Positions 18,647 through 30,716 of a DNA stretch of 64,000 bases are shown here, in pieces. The number at the start of each line of letters is the position of its first letter. Position 1 is the stretch's first letter. The DNA is from Polynucleobacter bastaniensis (GTDB lineage Bacteria; Pseudomonadota; Gammaproteobacteria; Burkholderiales; Burkholderiaceae), in NCBI RefSeq assembly GCF_018882205.1, contig NZ_JACVOU010000003.1, forward strand, positions 296,087-360,086, in the 5' to 3' direction. The notes below the pieces were generated by a model, which had not been told where the DNA came from, made no database searches, and worked only from the letters and a program-made list of their open reading frames with translations. The position numbers and the translations under genes were made by a program.

Positions 18647-18673
18647 AAGCCTCTGTCCTTTGGAGGCTTTTTC
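18647..18673 (+). terminator. Intrinsic terminator after the small gene
   Basis: AAGCCTC (18647-18653) pairs perfectly with GAGGCTT (18663-18669), with a 9-nt loop and a following T tract. It ends the 51-codon gene's transcript. Confidence 0.75.
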
Positions 18674-18689
18674 TTTATCTGTAGTACCC

Positions 18690-19274
18690 CTAGCGCAAGA
18701 TGTAATAACCATAAACACAGCGTGACCCACCCCGAGACGGGTTATGGGTATCTTGAATAACACCATCAATGACAGCTGTCAGGTGCTTAGAAACCTTCAC
18801 AATTAATCTACCCGAGGGTAACTCATTTGCTAGTAAATGCACTTTACAGCCAGCACCAACCTGCATAGTAGGCACCCAATCAAATCCATGACCCACAATG
18901 TAATCATGAAACACATTGCGATGATTGCCGTTACGCGGTGAAGCGCCCCTGGCGTTGAGACGCCTAGCCAACTTGTCATTTCGCTGATCAGCATAAGCTG
19001 CATTAGCAGCACGAAGATCTTCATAGACTTGCAAATAAGGTAATTGGGCAGCAATCGCAATCGCTCGAACCACACAGTCACCAGCCCCACCCTTGAATCC
19101 TGCAAGCTCCCTACCCCCATCGTTCACTTGAAAGCCCAGCTCTTGGCCGCGACTATTAGATAGTCTGGTGAAGAGGTTTAAAAAATTCAGCATAGGGCAG
19201 TCGGAAGTGTAGAGGAATTTAGGGAAGTTCTGAGCAAAGAAAAAATGGACTTGCCTTTCGACAAATCCATTCAC
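18690..19274 (-). CDS. Papain-like cysteine peptidase-fold protein, hypothetical
   Basis: 194 aa from GTG 19274; an ATG at 19193 would give 167 aa and keeps all the recognisable part. The order Cys67 (GDCVVRAIAIA), His164 (KHLTAVIDG) and Asp175/Asn178 (QDTHN) is the Cys-His-Asp/Asn arrangement of papain/C39-like folds, and the 'GDCVVRAIA' start is common in small proteins of phages and bacteria. No signal peptide is evident. Substrate unknown. It follows glcB on the same strand after about 20 bp. Confidence 0.55.
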   Translation of the reverse strand: MNGFVERQVHFFFAQNFPKFLYTSDCPMLNFLNLFTRLSNSRGQELGFQVNDGGRELAGFKGGAGDCVVRAIAIAAQLPYLQVYEDLRAANAAYADQRNDKLARRLNARGASPRNGNHRNVFHDYIVGHGFDWVPTMQVGAGCKVHLLANELPSGRLIVKVSKHLTAVIDGVIQDTHNPSRGGSRCVYGYYILR

Positions 19275-19293
19275 ATTTGCTACTCACCTCAGA

Positions 19294-21510
19294 TTACTTT
19301 GCTTGCGCCTGCTTAACCTTCAAACGCCAAGCATGCAGCAATGGTTCGGTATACCCGTTTGGCTGCTCAAGACCTTTAAAGATCAGATCGCTTGCAGCTT
19401 GATAAGCATAAGAATCCTTATAGTTTGGCATCATCGGCTTATACAAGGGATCGCCAGCATTTTGACTATCCACGATAGTAGCCATTCGTTGCATAGCTTC
19501 CTCTACTTCGGCTTTGCTTACATACTTATGCAGCAACCAGTTAGCAATGTGCTGACTAGAAATACGTAATGTTGCGCGATCTTCCATTAAGCCTACGTTA
19601 TAGATATCAGGCACCTTAGAACAACCAACGCCTTGATCAATCCAGCGAACTACATAACCCAAAATACCTTGGCAATTATTATTCAGAGCTTCGCGAATTT
19701 CCTCTTTAGTCCAATCAGGATACAGCGCAATGGGTACCGTCAAGAGATCATCGGTTAAGGCCTCATACTCGGCTGCAGTGTCCTGCTTTTCCATATCCTC
19801 TTGGATCTTGGCTACATCGACCTGGTGATAGTGAATTGCATGCAAAGTAGCGGCAGTCGGCGAAGGTACCCAAGCAGTATTCGCTCCAGCTTGAGGGTGT
19901 GCAGCTTTTTGTTCCACCATTTCTTTCATGAGATCTGGTGCAGGCCACATGCCCTTACCAATCTGTGCGCGACCACGTAAGCCACAATCTAAGCCTGCCA
20001 ACACATTACGGCGCTCATAAGCTCCGAACCATTTAGCAATCTTCATCCTACCCTTACGAACCATAGCGCCACCATACATACCGGTATGCATTTCATCACC
20101 AGTGCGGTCTAAGAATCCAGTATTAATAAAGGCAACACGAGCACCAGCGGCAGCGATGGCAGCTTTAATGTTGACACTCATACGGCGCTCTTCATCCATG
20201 ATGCCCAATTTGACTGTGTTCTCAGGTAAGCCAAGTAATTTCTCAACCCGACCAAAGAGCTCGCCAGCAAATGCCACTTCTTCAGCACTGTGCATTTTTG
20301 GCTTAACAATATAGACCGAGCCCTTACGTGTATTACCAATAGCCTGAGTCGCTGGGCGATTGATGTCATACAAAGCAATCAAGACAGTCACTACCGCATC
20401 TAAGATGCCTTCGTAGATTTCCTTACCATCGCCAGTAATGATGGCGGGGTTAGTCATCAAGTGACCAACGTTACGCAGAAACAAGAGTGATCGGCCATGC
20501 AAAGTCACAAGGCCATCTTTAGCATTGACAGCACCAATACCGGCTGTGTATTTGCGATCTGCATTGAGCGTGCGGGTGAAAGTCTTACCACCTTTGCTGA
20601 CTTCTTCAACTAAGGTGCCCTTGAGAATGCCCAACCAATTCTCATAAGCCAGCACTTTGTCATCGCCATCCACCACTGCTACTGAGTCTTCTAAGTCTAG
20701 GATGGTTGAGAGTGCAGCTTCAAGCACCACATCATTTACGCCCGCTAAATCAGAAGCACCAATAGTTTTTGTCTTATCAATTTGAATATCAATATGAATG
20801 CCATGATTACGCAACAAGACAGATGATGGTGCAGAGGCATCGCCTTGATAGCCAACAAACTGTTTATCATTAATCAAACCTGTTGTGCTGCCGTCTTTTA
20901 ATTTCACGGACAGTTTTTTATCTACAACGGCATAGGCAACTACATCGGTGTAAGAGGCTTTAGCCAAAGGAGCGGCTTGATCTAAAAATTGACGCGCGTA
21001 GGCGACTACCTTAGCACCACGAATAGGGTTGTAGGCTCCGGCCTTGGTAGCGCCATCTTCTTCAGAAATAACATCTGTGCCGTAAAGAGCATCGTACAAA
21101 GAGCCCCAACGCGCGTTTGCAGCATTTAAGGCATAGCGCGCATTGAGCACCGGAACAACCAGCTGAGGACCGGCTTGCAGGGCCAGTTCGTCATCCACAT
21201 TCTGAGTAGTAGCCATCACTTTGGCAGGTACATCGTCGATATAACCAATTTCTTTTAAGTACTTGCGATAAGCGGGCATATCTTTGATCGGGCCTGGGTT
21301 GGCTTGATGCCATTTATCCAAATCCAATTGCAAGCGATCACGCTTAGCTAGTAAAGCTTCGTTCTTTGGACTCAGATCTTTAACGATCTCGTCAAAACCT
21401 TTCCAAAAGTCTGCGCTTTTAATTCCTGTGCCGGGCAAAACTTGATCTTCAATAAAACGGTAAAGCGGTGTAGCTACTTGAAGGCTATTACATTGTGTAC
21501 GTGCTGTCAT
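19294..21510 (-). CDS. glcB: Malate synthase G
   Basis: 738 aa, the length of the G isoform (about 725). It condenses glyoxylate and acetyl-CoA to malate. Recognisable segments include [16 protein letters not shown] (catalytic acid region), [22 protein letters not shown] and the C-terminal [17 protein letters not shown]. This allows growth on glycolate or glyoxylate even where isocitrate lyase is absent. It starts at ATG 21510 with GGGA upstream and stands as its own unit after purA. Confidence 0.95.
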   Translation of the reverse strand: MTARTQCNSLQVATPLYRFIEDQVLPGTGIKSADFWKGFDEIVKDLSPKNEALLAKRDRLQLDLDKWHQANPGPIKDMPAYRKYLKEIGYIDDVPAKVMATTQNVDDELALQAGPQLVVPVLNARYALNAANARWGSLYDALYGTDVISEEDGATKAGAYNPIRGAKVVAYARQFLDQAAPLAKASYTDVVAYAVVDKKLSVKLKDGSTTGLINDKQFVGYQGDASAPSSVLLRNHGIHIDIQIDKTKTIGASDLAGVNDVVLEAALSTILDLEDSVAVVDGDDKVLAYENWLGILKGTLVEEVSKGGKTFTRTLNADRKYTAGIGAVNAKDGLVTLHGRSLLFLRNVGHLMTNPAIITGDGKEIYEGILDAVVTVLIALYDINRPATQAIGNTRKGSVYIVKPKMHSAEEVAFAGELFGRVEKLLGLPENTVKLGIMDEERRMSVNIKAAIAAAGARVAFINTGFLDRTGDEMHTGMYGGAMVRKGRMKIAKWFGAYERRNVLAGLDCGLRGRAQIGKGMWPAPDLMKEMVEQKAAHPQAGANTAWVPSPTAATLHAIHYHQVDVAKIQEDMEKQDTAAEYEALTDDLLTVPIALYPDWTKEEIREALNNNCQGILGYVVRWIDQGVGCSKVPDIYNVGLMEDRATLRISSQHIANWLLHKYVSKAEVEEAMQRMATIVDSQNAGDPLYKPMMPNYKDSYAYQAASDLIFKGLEQPNGYTEPLLHAWRLKVKQAQAK

Positions 21511-21569
21511 TTCTAAATCCCAAAGCGAATGTGTAAATTAAATATAAAAGTTAAAAAGGAGGCGCTTGA

Positions 21570-22937
<1,368 letters not shown>

Positions 22938-22960
22938 TTAATGTGTTGTTCAAATAGTAT

Positions 22961-24124
22961 TTACTGCTTTTTTACTACCCATGAGCTCCCTTGCTTTACT
23001 AGCCCACGATCACAAAGATATTCAGCAGTCTCTACAGCATCACCACTAGGAGCCTGAATGACTACTTCACCAGCATCGCGCAACTCGGCAATCTTGGCCG
23101 CTAGGTCAGTATCTAGCGTCCAAGGCGCTACGATAGCGGGCTTTCTTTGCACTACAGGCGCAAGGGTAGCCAGGGTCAATAAATCCATTGAAAAGCCAGT
23201 AGCAGGACGGGAGCGTCCAAATGCTTGGCCAACGTGATCGTATCTGCCACCTCTCGCAATTGGTTGTGGCAACTGATCAACGTAAGCCGCGAACATCACA
23301 CCGCTGTGATATTGATATCCACGTAAATCCGCTAGATCAATACTGAGCTCAACATTACCTGGAAGTGCATCAGTTGCTGCGGCTAATTTTTCTAATTGAG
23401 CTAAGGCCTCATCAATCAATGGATGTTTCGGTAAAGACTTTCTAGCGCCGGCCATTACTTGCGCACAAGGCCCATTTAATTCAGTAAGCGCCATTAAGGC
23501 TTTCGCAGACTTGGCCGGTAAGCATTTAGACCAAATCGCTAAGCGTGGGCGATCTTTGCTTTGTAATAAGCTATACAAAGCCTCGACATCAGTCTTCTCT
23601 TTAACTTGCCCATCCAGAATTCCTTCAAGCACACCTGCATGTGAGAGATCGAGGTAGACCTTATTCAGTCCAGCAACACTCAAGGTTTTTAGTAATAAGG
23701 AGATCGCCTCAAAATCCGCTTCCCAAGTAGCGCATCCATAAATCTCTGCGCCAAGTTGCAATTCTTCACGAGCAGAGCTACCTACTGGTGTGCGTGCATG
23801 GGCAACAGATCCTGCATAGCAAAGGCGGGTTATGCCTTTACGATTGAGTAAGTGCGCATCAATCCGAGCAACTTGCGGAGTCATGTCGGCACGCAGGCCT
23901 AATGTTCGGCCAGATAACTGATCAACCAATTTAAATGTTTGTAGATTTAGATCTGAACCAGTACCAGTCAGCAAAGAATCTAGAAACTCCAATATAGGAG
24001 GGGCAACTAGCTCATAGCCATAGGACTGATATAAATCCAGAATAGCGCGACGCAAAGTCTCTACCTTACGAGCCTCGGCTGGCAAAACATCAGCAACATC
24101 TTCAGGAAGTAACCAGCGATTCAT
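22961..24124 (-). CDS. hisZ: ATP phosphoribosyltransferase regulatory subunit HisZ
   Basis: 387-aa HisRS paralogue lacking the anticodon-binding role. Class II core motifs are retained (LEFLDSLLTGTGSDLNLQTFKLVD, LRADMTPQVAR, YCG/GRYDHVG-type segment GGRYDHVGQ), but the protein is shorter than HisS. It activates the short HisG in histidine synthesis. Its place after hflC and before purA is the Burkholderiales pattern. True HisS is encoded 7 kb upstream in the same cluster. Confidence 0.94.
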   Translation of the reverse strand: MNRWLLPEDVADVLPAEARKVETLRRAILDLYQSYGYELVAPPILEFLDSLLTGTGSDLNLQTFKLVDQLSGRTLGLRADMTPQVARIDAHLLNRKGITRLCYAGSVAHARTPVGSSAREELQLGAEIYGCATWEADFEAISLLLKTLSVAGLNKVYLDLSHAGVLEGILDGQVKEKTDVEALYSLLQSKDRPRLAIWSKCLPAKSAKALMALTELNGPCAQVMAGARKSLPKHPLIDEALAQLEKLAAATDALPGNVELSIDLADLRGYQYHSGVMFAAYVDQLPQPIARGGRYDHVGQAFGRSRPATGFSMDLLTLATLAPVVQRKPAIVAPWTLDTDLAAKIAELRDAGEVVIQAPSGDAVETAEYLCDRGLVKQGSSWVVKKQ

Positions 24125-24142
24125 GATTTGAAATATTCAATC

Positions 24143-25015
24143 TTAATTTTTTTTGTTCATGAATTTGAAGAACTCGCCATTGGGTTCAACGACTATGACA
24201 TCCCTCTTGTCTTTAAAGGAACTTCGATAAGCCTGGAGGCTCTGATAAAACTGAGCAAATTGAGGGTCACGCCCAAATGCATCAGCATATAAAGCCGTAG
24301 CCCTTGCGTCGCCAGAACCTTTAATCATTTGTGCTTCACGATAGGCTTCGGCTAAGATCGTGTCACGCTGACGTTCTGCATTGGCTCGAATCTTGTCGGA
24401 CTCTGCAGCACCCGTGGAACGTAGCTCATTGGCAACGCGTTTACGCTCTGCTTCCATACGCCGATAAACAGAATCACTAATTTCAGCTAGTAGATCTACA
24501 CGCTTGAGGCGAACGTCGACGATTTCAACGCCAATATCTGAAGCATCATCCGCTACCTTTTTACGAATACCCTGCATCACTTGCTCACGTTGATCAGAAA
24601 TGATCTCTCTGACTGTGCGTTTAGTGAACTCCTCGTTCAAGGCAGAACGTACTAACTGAGTTAAGCGATCTTGTGCCAAGCGTTCATCACCTTTAAAGCT
24701 GACAAAGAACTTGCGAGGATCAACAATCCGCCACTTCACATAAGAATCTACCAAGAGATTTTTCTTCTCAGAGGTAATAAAGCGCTCTGCTTCTGGTGTA
24801 TCAATAGTCAAAATACGACGATCAAAGAAGCGGACGTTTTCAAAAGGCGCCGGGAGCTTCGCTTGCAAGCCGGGCTGTTCAATCACGCGCACAATTTGCC
24901 CAAATGAAAACACCACAGCATAGTTACGCTGATCGACTACAAAAATACTTGAAGTCAGTAAATAGAAAAGGCCGATCAGGCCAGCTATAGCAGCTAAGAG
25001 ACGATTTGCATTCAT
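24143..25015 (-). CDS. hflC: Protease modulator HflC
   Basis: 290-aa SPFH/band 7 protein with one N-terminal membrane anchor (residues 7-28). With HflK it forms the periplasm-facing cage around FtsH and tunes its proteolysis. The band 7 segment (about 30-190) and the ARAEAER-like coiled coil (AMEAERKRVANELRSTG) are typical. Its ATG overlaps the hflK stop by one base (TAATG), so translation is coupled. Confidence 0.95.
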   Translation of the reverse strand: MNANRLLAAIAGLIGLFYLLTSSIFVVDQRNYAVVFSFGQIVRVIEQPGLQAKLPAPFENVRFFDRRILTIDTPEAERFITSEKKNLLVDSYVKWRIVDPRKFFVSFKGDERLAQDRLTQLVRSALNEEFTKRTVREIISDQREQVMQGIRKKVADDASDIGVEIVDVRLKRVDLLAEISDSVYRRMEAERKRVANELRSTGAAESDKIRANAERQRDTILAEAYREAQMIKGSGDARATALYADAFGRDPQFAQFYQSLQAYRSSFKDKRDVIVVEPNGEFFKFMNKKN

Positions 25016-26517
25016 TATCTTGCATCCCCTCTATCACGGTTTCTTAGGCCGTCGCGTTTTTCGGAAGCACCAACACCTGAGGTATTGCTTGGGCTTGGGG
25101 TAGTTGCATTGTTACTAAATGGGGCCGCTGGATTGCCTGTCGCACCTCCCACTGTCACAGACCCAGTAGGCGTTGCAGCTGCTGCCTGACCAGTAGCGAC
25201 TTGGGCACTTTCTGCGCTGACTTGTGCAATGATTTTATCGAGAGGTAAATACAGCATGCTATTGCTCTTGGTAGTATCTACCAAAACTTTAGATACGTTG
25301 TTATACATCTCGCGCATGCTATCAATGTACATACGATCACGAGTCACGGCGGGTGCTTTTGCATATTCAGTCTGGACTTGCTTGAAGCGATTTGCATCAC
25401 CCTCTGCGGTTGCAACCACCCTAGCCTTATATCCTTCAGCCTCTTGAATCAGTCGATCAGCCGTACCTTTTGCACGTGGAATGATGTCGTTGGCATAGGC
25501 TTGGCCTTCACTCTTGAGGCGCTCCTGATCTTGACCAGCCTTAACAGCATCATCAAATGAAGCTTGCACTTGCTCAGGTGGCTGAACGTTTTGAACGGTC
25601 ACGCTCGTCACGTAAATACCAGTTTTATAGCTATCTAGAATTTTCTGTATTGAGGCAGCCAAATCAATCGCAATCTTTTCACGACCTTCATACAAAACGG
25701 TATCCATCTTGCTGCGTGCCACAATTTCACGTACTGCTGTTTCGGCAGCTTGCACCACAGTAGTATCGGGATCGCGATTGTTAAATAAATAATCGGTTGG
25801 ATCTTTTAAGCGGTACTGAACTGCAAAGCGAACATCAATAATGTTTTCATCTTCCGTAAGCATGGAAGTATCTTTTTGATTTGTTGCTTTAATCAAAATA
25901 GAGCGACCGACCTCAACGGAACGCACTCCGGAGACGTTGACAACTTGCTCAGTCTGAACAGGCCAAGGCATACGCCAGTTAATACCGGGGCCTGCGGTGT
26001 AAGCATACTTACCAAACGTAGTAACTACGCCCGACTGGCCTTCTTGAATGATGTAGAAACCACTAAAAATCCACAGTAAAAATACTCCGCCGGCAGCCAT
26101 GATCACTGTGACTTTGGAACCAAAGGGGTTGGTGAAATTAAAGTTGGGTACATTAAACCCACCGCCACCACTACCGCCGCCATTACCGCGCTGCGATGGT
26201 GGAGGAATATCTGTACTGTTCGGCTTATTTATTGGCGCACTTGATGTGGAGCCTGGCTTTTTGTTACCACCAAAAATACCGCTCAGGCGGTCATTAAAGT
26301 CGCGCCACAACTCATCAAGGTCTGGTGGACCATTGGGTCGTGCGGGCTGATTTTGAGGTGGGGTTTCAACAGGCTTATCCGACCCCGGTTTAGCAGGATC
26401 TACTTTAGGAGCCTTGTCAGAAGCTGAGCCCTCTTTAGCGTCTTTAGATCCGTTACCCGGGGCACTGTTACCCCAGCCTGGATCATTGACCGAAAACAGT
26501 TCGAGAAATTTACGCAT
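25015..26517 (-). CDS. hflK: FtsH protease activity modulator HflK
   Basis: 500-aa SPFH protein. A long Pro/Gly/Asn-rich cytoplasmic N-tail (about 1-130) is followed by a membrane anchor (VIMAAGGVFLLWIFSGFYII, about 138-157), the band 7 domain and a coiled coil, then a Gly/Ala/Ser/Pro-rich C-tail. Partner of HflC. It starts at ATG 26517 inside the last codons of hflX (8-nt overlap). Confidence 0.95.
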   Translation of the reverse strand: MRKFLELFSVNDPGWGNSAPGNGSKDAKEGSASDKAPKVDPAKPGSDKPVETPPQNQPARPNGPPDLDELWRDFNDRLSGIFGGNKKPGSTSSAPINKPNSTDIPPPSQRGNGGGSGGGGFNVPNFNFTNPFGSKVTVIMAAGGVFLLWIFSGFYIIQEGQSGVVTTFGKYAYTAGPGINWRMPWPVQTEQVVNVSGVRSVEVGRSILIKATNQKDTSMLTEDENIIDVRFAVQYRLKDPTDYLFNNRDPDTTVVQAAETAVREIVARSKMDTVLYEGREKIAIDLAASIQKILDSYKTGIYVTSVTVQNVQPPEQVQASFDDAVKAGQDQERLKSEGQAYANDIIPRAKGTADRLIQEAEGYKARVVATAEGDANRFKQVQTEYAKAPAVTRDRMYIDSMREMYNNVSKVLVDTTKSNSMLYLPLDKIIAQVSAESAQVATGQAAAATPTGSVTVGGATGNPAAPFSNNATTPSPSNTSGVGASEKRDGLRNRDRGDAR

Positions 26518-27796
26518 CGTTTGGTGAGTACTTACGGTTAGGTATCGGATTAAATTCGGAAGTTTCTGGTCGTTCTGGTAAAGGAGCTAAAAACTCGTCT
26601 GGGTCCATTTGAACCTTAGAGCGATTCTGCTCGATCCTTATTCTATCAGTCATTTGGGAGCATTCAGCAAGGGCTGATCGCAATAAATCAAGGCCTAGGC
26701 CTGTCTTAGCGGAAAGGAAAACCTGACTTGGAATGCCCTCAGAATCGCGCACCAGGACAGCACCTTCCGTAAAGGTCTGGGGCATCTGGTCAATCTTGTT
26801 CATGATCTCTATGCGGGGGATGTCATCGGCTCCAATTTCTCGTAAAACAGCCTCTACTTCAGCCTTTTGCTCCCTTGCGACTGGGCTACAGGCGTCAATC
26901 ACGTGCAGAATCAGATCCGCATGAATGGTTTCATCTAAGGTGGCTCTGAAGGCCTCTACCAGCTGGTGCGGCAACTCACGGATAAAGCCTACTGTGTCAG
27001 AAACCACAATTGAACCCACACCGTCTAAATGGACTTTACGGGAGGTCGTATCCAGGGTTGCAAATAACTGATCTGCCGCATAAGTCCCTGCTTTTGTAAG
27101 GGAATTAAACAAAGTCGATTTACCGGCATTCGTATAACCCACCAGCGAAACTGAAAAAACGTCCCTTCTGTTTCGAGCTCTTCTTTGGGTTCTTTGCTGG
27201 CGCTGAAGCTTCTCAAGTTCAGACTCTAGACGTTTAGCCTTGGTTGCTAGCATCCGTCGATCGAGCTCCATCTGGGTTTCACCAGGACCGCCACGAACAC
27301 CAATACCGCCGCGTTGACGCTCCAAGTGACTCCAGGCACGCACTAGTCTAGACATACGGTAGCGAACCTGCGCTAACTCAACCTGCGTTTTACCAATATG
27401 ACTTTGTGCTCTTTGGCTAAAGATATCCAAAATCAGCCCCGTACGGTCCATCACATGAAAGCCAATATGGCGCTCTAAATTGCGTTGCTGAGTCGGGGAT
27501 AACGGATGGTTAAAGATAACCAATTCGGCACCTTGTTCTTCCATCGCTTTTTTAACTTCGTTCGCCTTACCTGAACCAATAAATAAAGCGGGATCCGTCT
27601 TACCCTTGCGGGCAATCACGCTAGTGATGGGTACGGAGCCAGCACTCTCTGCAAGCAGGCTGAGCTCTGCCATGCTGTCCGCAAAATCTTCGCGGCCTGT
27701 ATCGACACCAACTAAAACGGCACGCGCCGCATCTACACCAGTTTTAAACAGGGTTAACTTCTTCCGTACGGAACTCCACTGCACGAGCAGGAACAA
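26510..27796 (-). CDS. hflX: GTPase HflX
   Basis: Ribosome-associated GTPase that splits stalled ribosomes. HflX N-domain ([20 protein letters not shown] segment), coiled coil around [15 protein letters not shown], then the G domain with G1 [10 protein letters not shown]3 DTVGF and G4 NKID. The open frame begins inside the 3' end of hfq. Possible starts are TTG 27796 or GTG 27784, both overlapping hfq by about 40-53 nt; no ATG is available before the conserved part, so the start is uncertain. hflK overlaps its end. Confidence 0.93.
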   Translation of the reverse strand: MFLLVQWSSVRKKLTLFKTGVDAARAVLVGVDTGREDFADSMAELSLLAESAGSVPITSVIARKGKTDPALFIGSGKANEVKKAMEEQGAELVIFNHPLSPTQQRNLERHIGFHVMDRTGLILDIFSQRAQSHIGKTQVELAQVRYRMSRLVRAWSHLERQRGGIGVRGGPGETQMELDRRMLATKAKRLESELEKLQRQQRTQRRARNRRDVFSVSLVGYTNAGKSTLFNSLTKAGTYAADQLFATLDTTSRKVHLDGVGSIVVSDTVGFIRELPHQLVEAFRATLDETIHADLILHVIDACSPVAREQKAEVEAVLREIGADDIPRIEIMNKIDQMPQTFTEGAVLVRDSEGIPSQVFLSAKTGLGLDLLRSALAECSQMTDRIRIEQNRSKVQMDPDEFLAPLPERPETSEFNPIPNRKYSPNDA

Positions 27797-27986
27797 TTGT
27801 AGAAATAGCGTGCTTGTAGACCATCTGAGTTACAGTGTTACGCAAGAGAACAACATATTGATCGAATGATTCAATATTGCCTTGCAGCTTGATACCGTTA
27901 ACAAGATAGATGGAGACGGGAACATGCTCTTTGCGCAAGGCATTGAGAAAAGGATCCTGTAGTAATTGGATTTTGCTGTTATTCAT
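27744..27986 (-). CDS. hfq: RNA chaperone Hfq
   Basis: 80 aa, a short beta-type Hfq. Sm1 region [30 protein letters not shown] and Sm2 region [19 protein letters not shown] are complete, including the KH motif (Lys-His) of the proximal RNA site. It matches sRNAs to mRNAs. AAGGAG lies 4 nt before the ATG. The leader contains a striking tandem repeat of ARN triplets. The 3' end overlaps hflX. Confidence 0.97.
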   Translation of the reverse strand: MNNSKIQLLQDPFLNALRKEHVPVSIYLVNGIKLQGNIESFDQYVVLLRNTVTQMVYKHAISTIVPARAVEFRTEEVNPV

Positions 27987-28044
27987 ACTGCTCCTTAATG
28001 GTTTTTATTTATTGCTGCTATTTTGGGAGTCTTGCTTTTTTTAT

Positions 28045-28109
28045 TTATTGTTTTGCTGCTGATTTCTACTATTTACTTCTACTGTTTGCTTTTACTACTT
28101 ACTTTTACT
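28045..28109 (-). repeat. Five tandem 13-nt repeats of ARN triplets in the hfq leader
   Basis: Read on the hfq strand, five adjacent 13-mers each start AGT or AGC: AGTAAAAGTAAGT, AGTAAAAGCAAAC, AGTAGAAGTAAAT, AGTAGAAATCAGC, AGCAAAACAATAA. The first three parse as four A-R-N triplets plus one linker base; the last two are decayed. They end about 60 nt before the hfq ribosome-binding site. Confidence 0.75.
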
Positions 28110-28123
28110 GGCTACCTCCAACA

Positions 28124-28157
28124 TAAGGGGGCTGATAGTCAGAAATCAAGCCCCTTA
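28124..28157 (-). promoter_or_regulatory. Imperfect hairpin between der and the hfq leader
   Basis: TAAGGGG-CTTGAT pairs with ATCAG-CCCCCTTA around an 8-nt loop, without a following T tract. On the hfq strand a TTGATT and a TATGTT lie 18 bp apart across it, so it may overlap the hfq promoter or act as an attenuator between der and hfq. I cannot decide which. Confidence 0.3.
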
Positions 28158-28197
28158 CTTGAAACACAATTAAAACTGTAGCTCTAATTTTACTTTT

Positions 28198-29562
28198 TTA
28201 CTTCTTTTTACCTTTTTTGCCCTTGTCCGCATCAATGTAAGGGTTTTTAGCGGTATTCATCTGAATACGCAAAGGAGTGCCGCGCAACTTGAAGACTTCT
28301 CTAAAGCGACCCTCGAGATAGCGCTTGTAGCTATCAGTTACACCGCTCAAGGATGTGCCATGAATCACCACAATAGGGGGATTCATACCGCCTTGGTGGG
28401 CGTAGCGCAATTTTGGACGCCCCATGCCAACGCGCTTAGGCTGCTGGTGCTCAATGGCATCTTGCAAAATGCGGGTGAGTTTCGGGGTTGGTAATTTGGC
28501 CATCGCTGCGGCATAAGCTAAATCAACGTCCTTAAATAGCTCTTTGAGACCAGTGCCCTTCTTAGCCGAAATCGGGTGTACGTTTGCAAAATCGAGAAAG
28601 CGTAATTTTTGAGCAATCTCTAAACGTGCACGCTCTTTAACGTAAGTATCAAGACCGTCCCACTTGTTCACGGCAACGACTAATGCACGCCCTGCCTCCA
28701 CAATAAATCCAGCGATATGGGCATCTTGTTCAGAGATATCCTGCTGGGCATCGAGCATCAAAATGACCACATTGCAATCCGCAATCGCTTGCAATGTTTT
28801 AACAACCGAGAATTTCTCAATTGCTTCAAATACTTTTCCACGACGGCGCAGACCTGCCGTGTCTACCAAGATGTAAGGCTTACCATTACGCTCAAACGGC
28901 ACTTCAATCGCATCACGCGTTGTACCGGGCATATCGAATGCAATTACACGCTCTTCACCGATCAATTTATTGATCAGGGTGGATTTACCTACGTTAGGAC
29001 GACCTACTACCGCAATCTTCATTGGGCGATTAGGGTCGTTTTCTTGTTCTTCTGGTTCTGGCTCTGGAATACCTAAAGAATCCAAAGCATCATCAATCAA
29101 ACCACGCACACCATCACCGTGCGCTGATGAGATCGGAAATGGCTCGCCTAAACCCAGCTCATGAAAATCTGCTGTGACTACACCAGACTGCATGCCTTCA
29201 GTTTTGTTTACTGCCAGGATGATCGGTCTACCCGTCTTGCGTAAGAAATCCGCAATCACGCGATCTTGAGGAGCCATACCCAAACGGCCATCTACCAAGA
29301 AAATAATGATGTCAGATTCAGCAACGGCTTGCTTGGTTTGCTTAGCCATCTCGGCAACAATGCCGGTCTTCGCTACAGGCTCAAAACCACCGGTGTCTAC
29401 GCAAATAAATGCACGTTCGCCAATGCGACCTTTGCCGTAGTGGCGATCACGGGTTAGGCCCGAGAAATCAGCGACCAAAGCATCACGTGAACGCGTTAAG
29501 CGATTAAAGAGTGTCGATTTGCCAACGTTAGGACGACCGACAATAGTAATTACAGGATTCAT
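28198..29562 (-). CDS. der: Ribosome biogenesis GTPase Der (EngA)
   Basis: 454 aa with two tandem G domains: G1 GRPNVGKST occurs near residue 8 and again near 190, each with its own DTGG/DTAG and NKTE/NKWD motifs, then the KH-like C-terminal domain and a basic KGKKGKKK tail. Needed for 50S maturation. Its start overlaps the bamB stop by 4 nt (ATGA). Confidence 0.96.
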   Translation of the reverse strand: MNPVITIVGRPNVGKSTLFNRLTRSRDALVADFSGLTRDRHYGKGRIGERAFICVDTGGFEPVAKTGIVAEMAKQTKQAVAESDIIIFLVDGRLGMAPQDRVIADFLRKTGRPIILAVNKTEGMQSGVVTADFHELGLGEPFPISSAHGDGVRGLIDDALDSLGIPEPEPEEQENDPNRPMKIAVVGRPNVGKSTLINKLIGEERVIAFDMPGTTRDAIEVPFERNGKPYILVDTAGLRRRGKVFEAIEKFSVVKTLQAIADCNVVILMLDAQQDISEQDAHIAGFIVEAGRALVVAVNKWDGLDTYVKERARLEIAQKLRFLDFANVHPISAKKGTGLKELFKDVDLAYAAAMAKLPTPKLTRILQDAIEHQQPKRVGMGRPKLRYAHQGGMNPPIVVIHGTSLSGVTDSYKRYLEGRFREVFKLRGTPLRIQMNTAKNPYIDADKGKKGKKK

Positions 29563-30716
29563 TTTGGACTGTACGCCGCTAGTTTTCCACCTTGAGACTG
29601 AACCAAGATGAGTCCGTTCACCGCAATCGGTGCGGCTGTAATGGGACTACTGTCATGACGAATGCGTGCCAGCATTTCACCATTCGCTTGTGAGAGTGCA
29701 TGCACATAACCTTGCGCATCACCAAGGAGTAATACCTTACCAACCGCCATCGGCTCACCAACATCCCTAAATGTCAGCTGCGTATTTTCCCAAGCTTGTG
29801 AACCATCTTTCACCGCAAATGCAGTGACATGGGATTTTTCGTTTGAGGAGAAAACCAAATCAGGGCTTTGAGCTGTGCCGGTATAGCTTGAATAATCTTT
29901 GAACCACAATAAATTACCTGTGCGCGCTTGACCGCAACCTATACGACCTTGATAAGAAACGGCGCAAATGATTTCGCCTTCCATACTTGGCTTAGCCGTC
30001 ACATCATTGAGGCGCTCAATTTCAGAAAATCCCTTTGGAAACGAAACCGGGGTTTCCCAAACAAGGCCTCCGTTCGCAATTGCAATCATGCCAAAGCGTC
30101 CACCAGAAAACCCAGTCACAATCACCTCATTACCAATCGCAAGCATGCCGTAACCCACGCGCAATGACAAAGCGGATTGTTGACGCTGATAAGTCCACTT
30201 GCGCACACCTGTCTGCGTATCAAAACCAACAAAGCGATTATCCAAGGTGCGAATGATGACCACACCGCCAGCAACCACCGGCTCTGATAAGACCTCACTG
30301 CCAACGCTCACGTTCCAAATAGCCTTACCAGTATCGTCGTAGGCATAGACCGTTCCTTTGGTGGTGACCACTGCCGTAGTACGGCCATCCGATCCAGGTC
30401 CAATCGATAGGCGATCTGGGACAGATACTTCCCATACTTTTTGACCAGTGCGTAAATCAATCTTAGCCAGATTACCGCGATGAGAAGCGGCATAAACAGC
30501 ATCACCTGCTACTGCAGGATGAAAATTAAATGACTCAGATGAACCTACGCTAGTTGTCCATATGGGAGTAAAGTCAAATTGATTGCTAACAGGAGCTAGC
30601 TCAGCAGGCTTGCGTACACGTGAGCCGCCTGAACAAGCTACAAGGGCTACTACTACAGAGCCTAGTACTACAGCTGTACTTGCTAGTTTTGCTACGCGTT
30701 TGCAATCCATCATCAC
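29559..30716 (-). CDS. bamB: Outer membrane protein assembly factor BamB
   Basis: 385-aa outer-membrane lipoprotein. The signal peptide ends in the lipobox LVAC (Cys28), followed by an eight-bladed PQQ-type beta-propeller with repeats such as [27 protein letters not shown] and [10 protein letters not shown]. Part of the BAM complex that inserts beta-barrels. It overlaps yfgM and der by 4 nt at each side, the canonical arrangement. Confidence 0.95.
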   Translation of the reverse strand: MMMDCKRVAKLASTAVVLGSVVVALVACSGGSRVRKPAELAPVSNQFDFTPIWTTSVGSSESFNFHPAVAGDAVYAASHRGNLAKIDLRTGQKVWEVSVPDRLSIGPGSDGRTTAVVTTKGTVYAYDDTGKAIWNVSVGSEVLSEPVVAGGVVIIRTLDNRFVGFDTQTGVRKWTYQRQQSALSLRVGYGMLAIGNEVIVTGFSGGRFGMIAIANGGLVWETPVSFPKGFSEIERLNDVTAKPSMEGEIICAVSYQGRIGCGQARTGNLLWFKDYSSYTGTAQSPDLVFSSNEKSHVTAFAVKDGSQAWENTQLTFRDVGEPMAVGKVLLLGDAQGYVHALSQANGEMLARIRHDSSPITAAPIAVNGLILVQSQGGKLAAYSPK

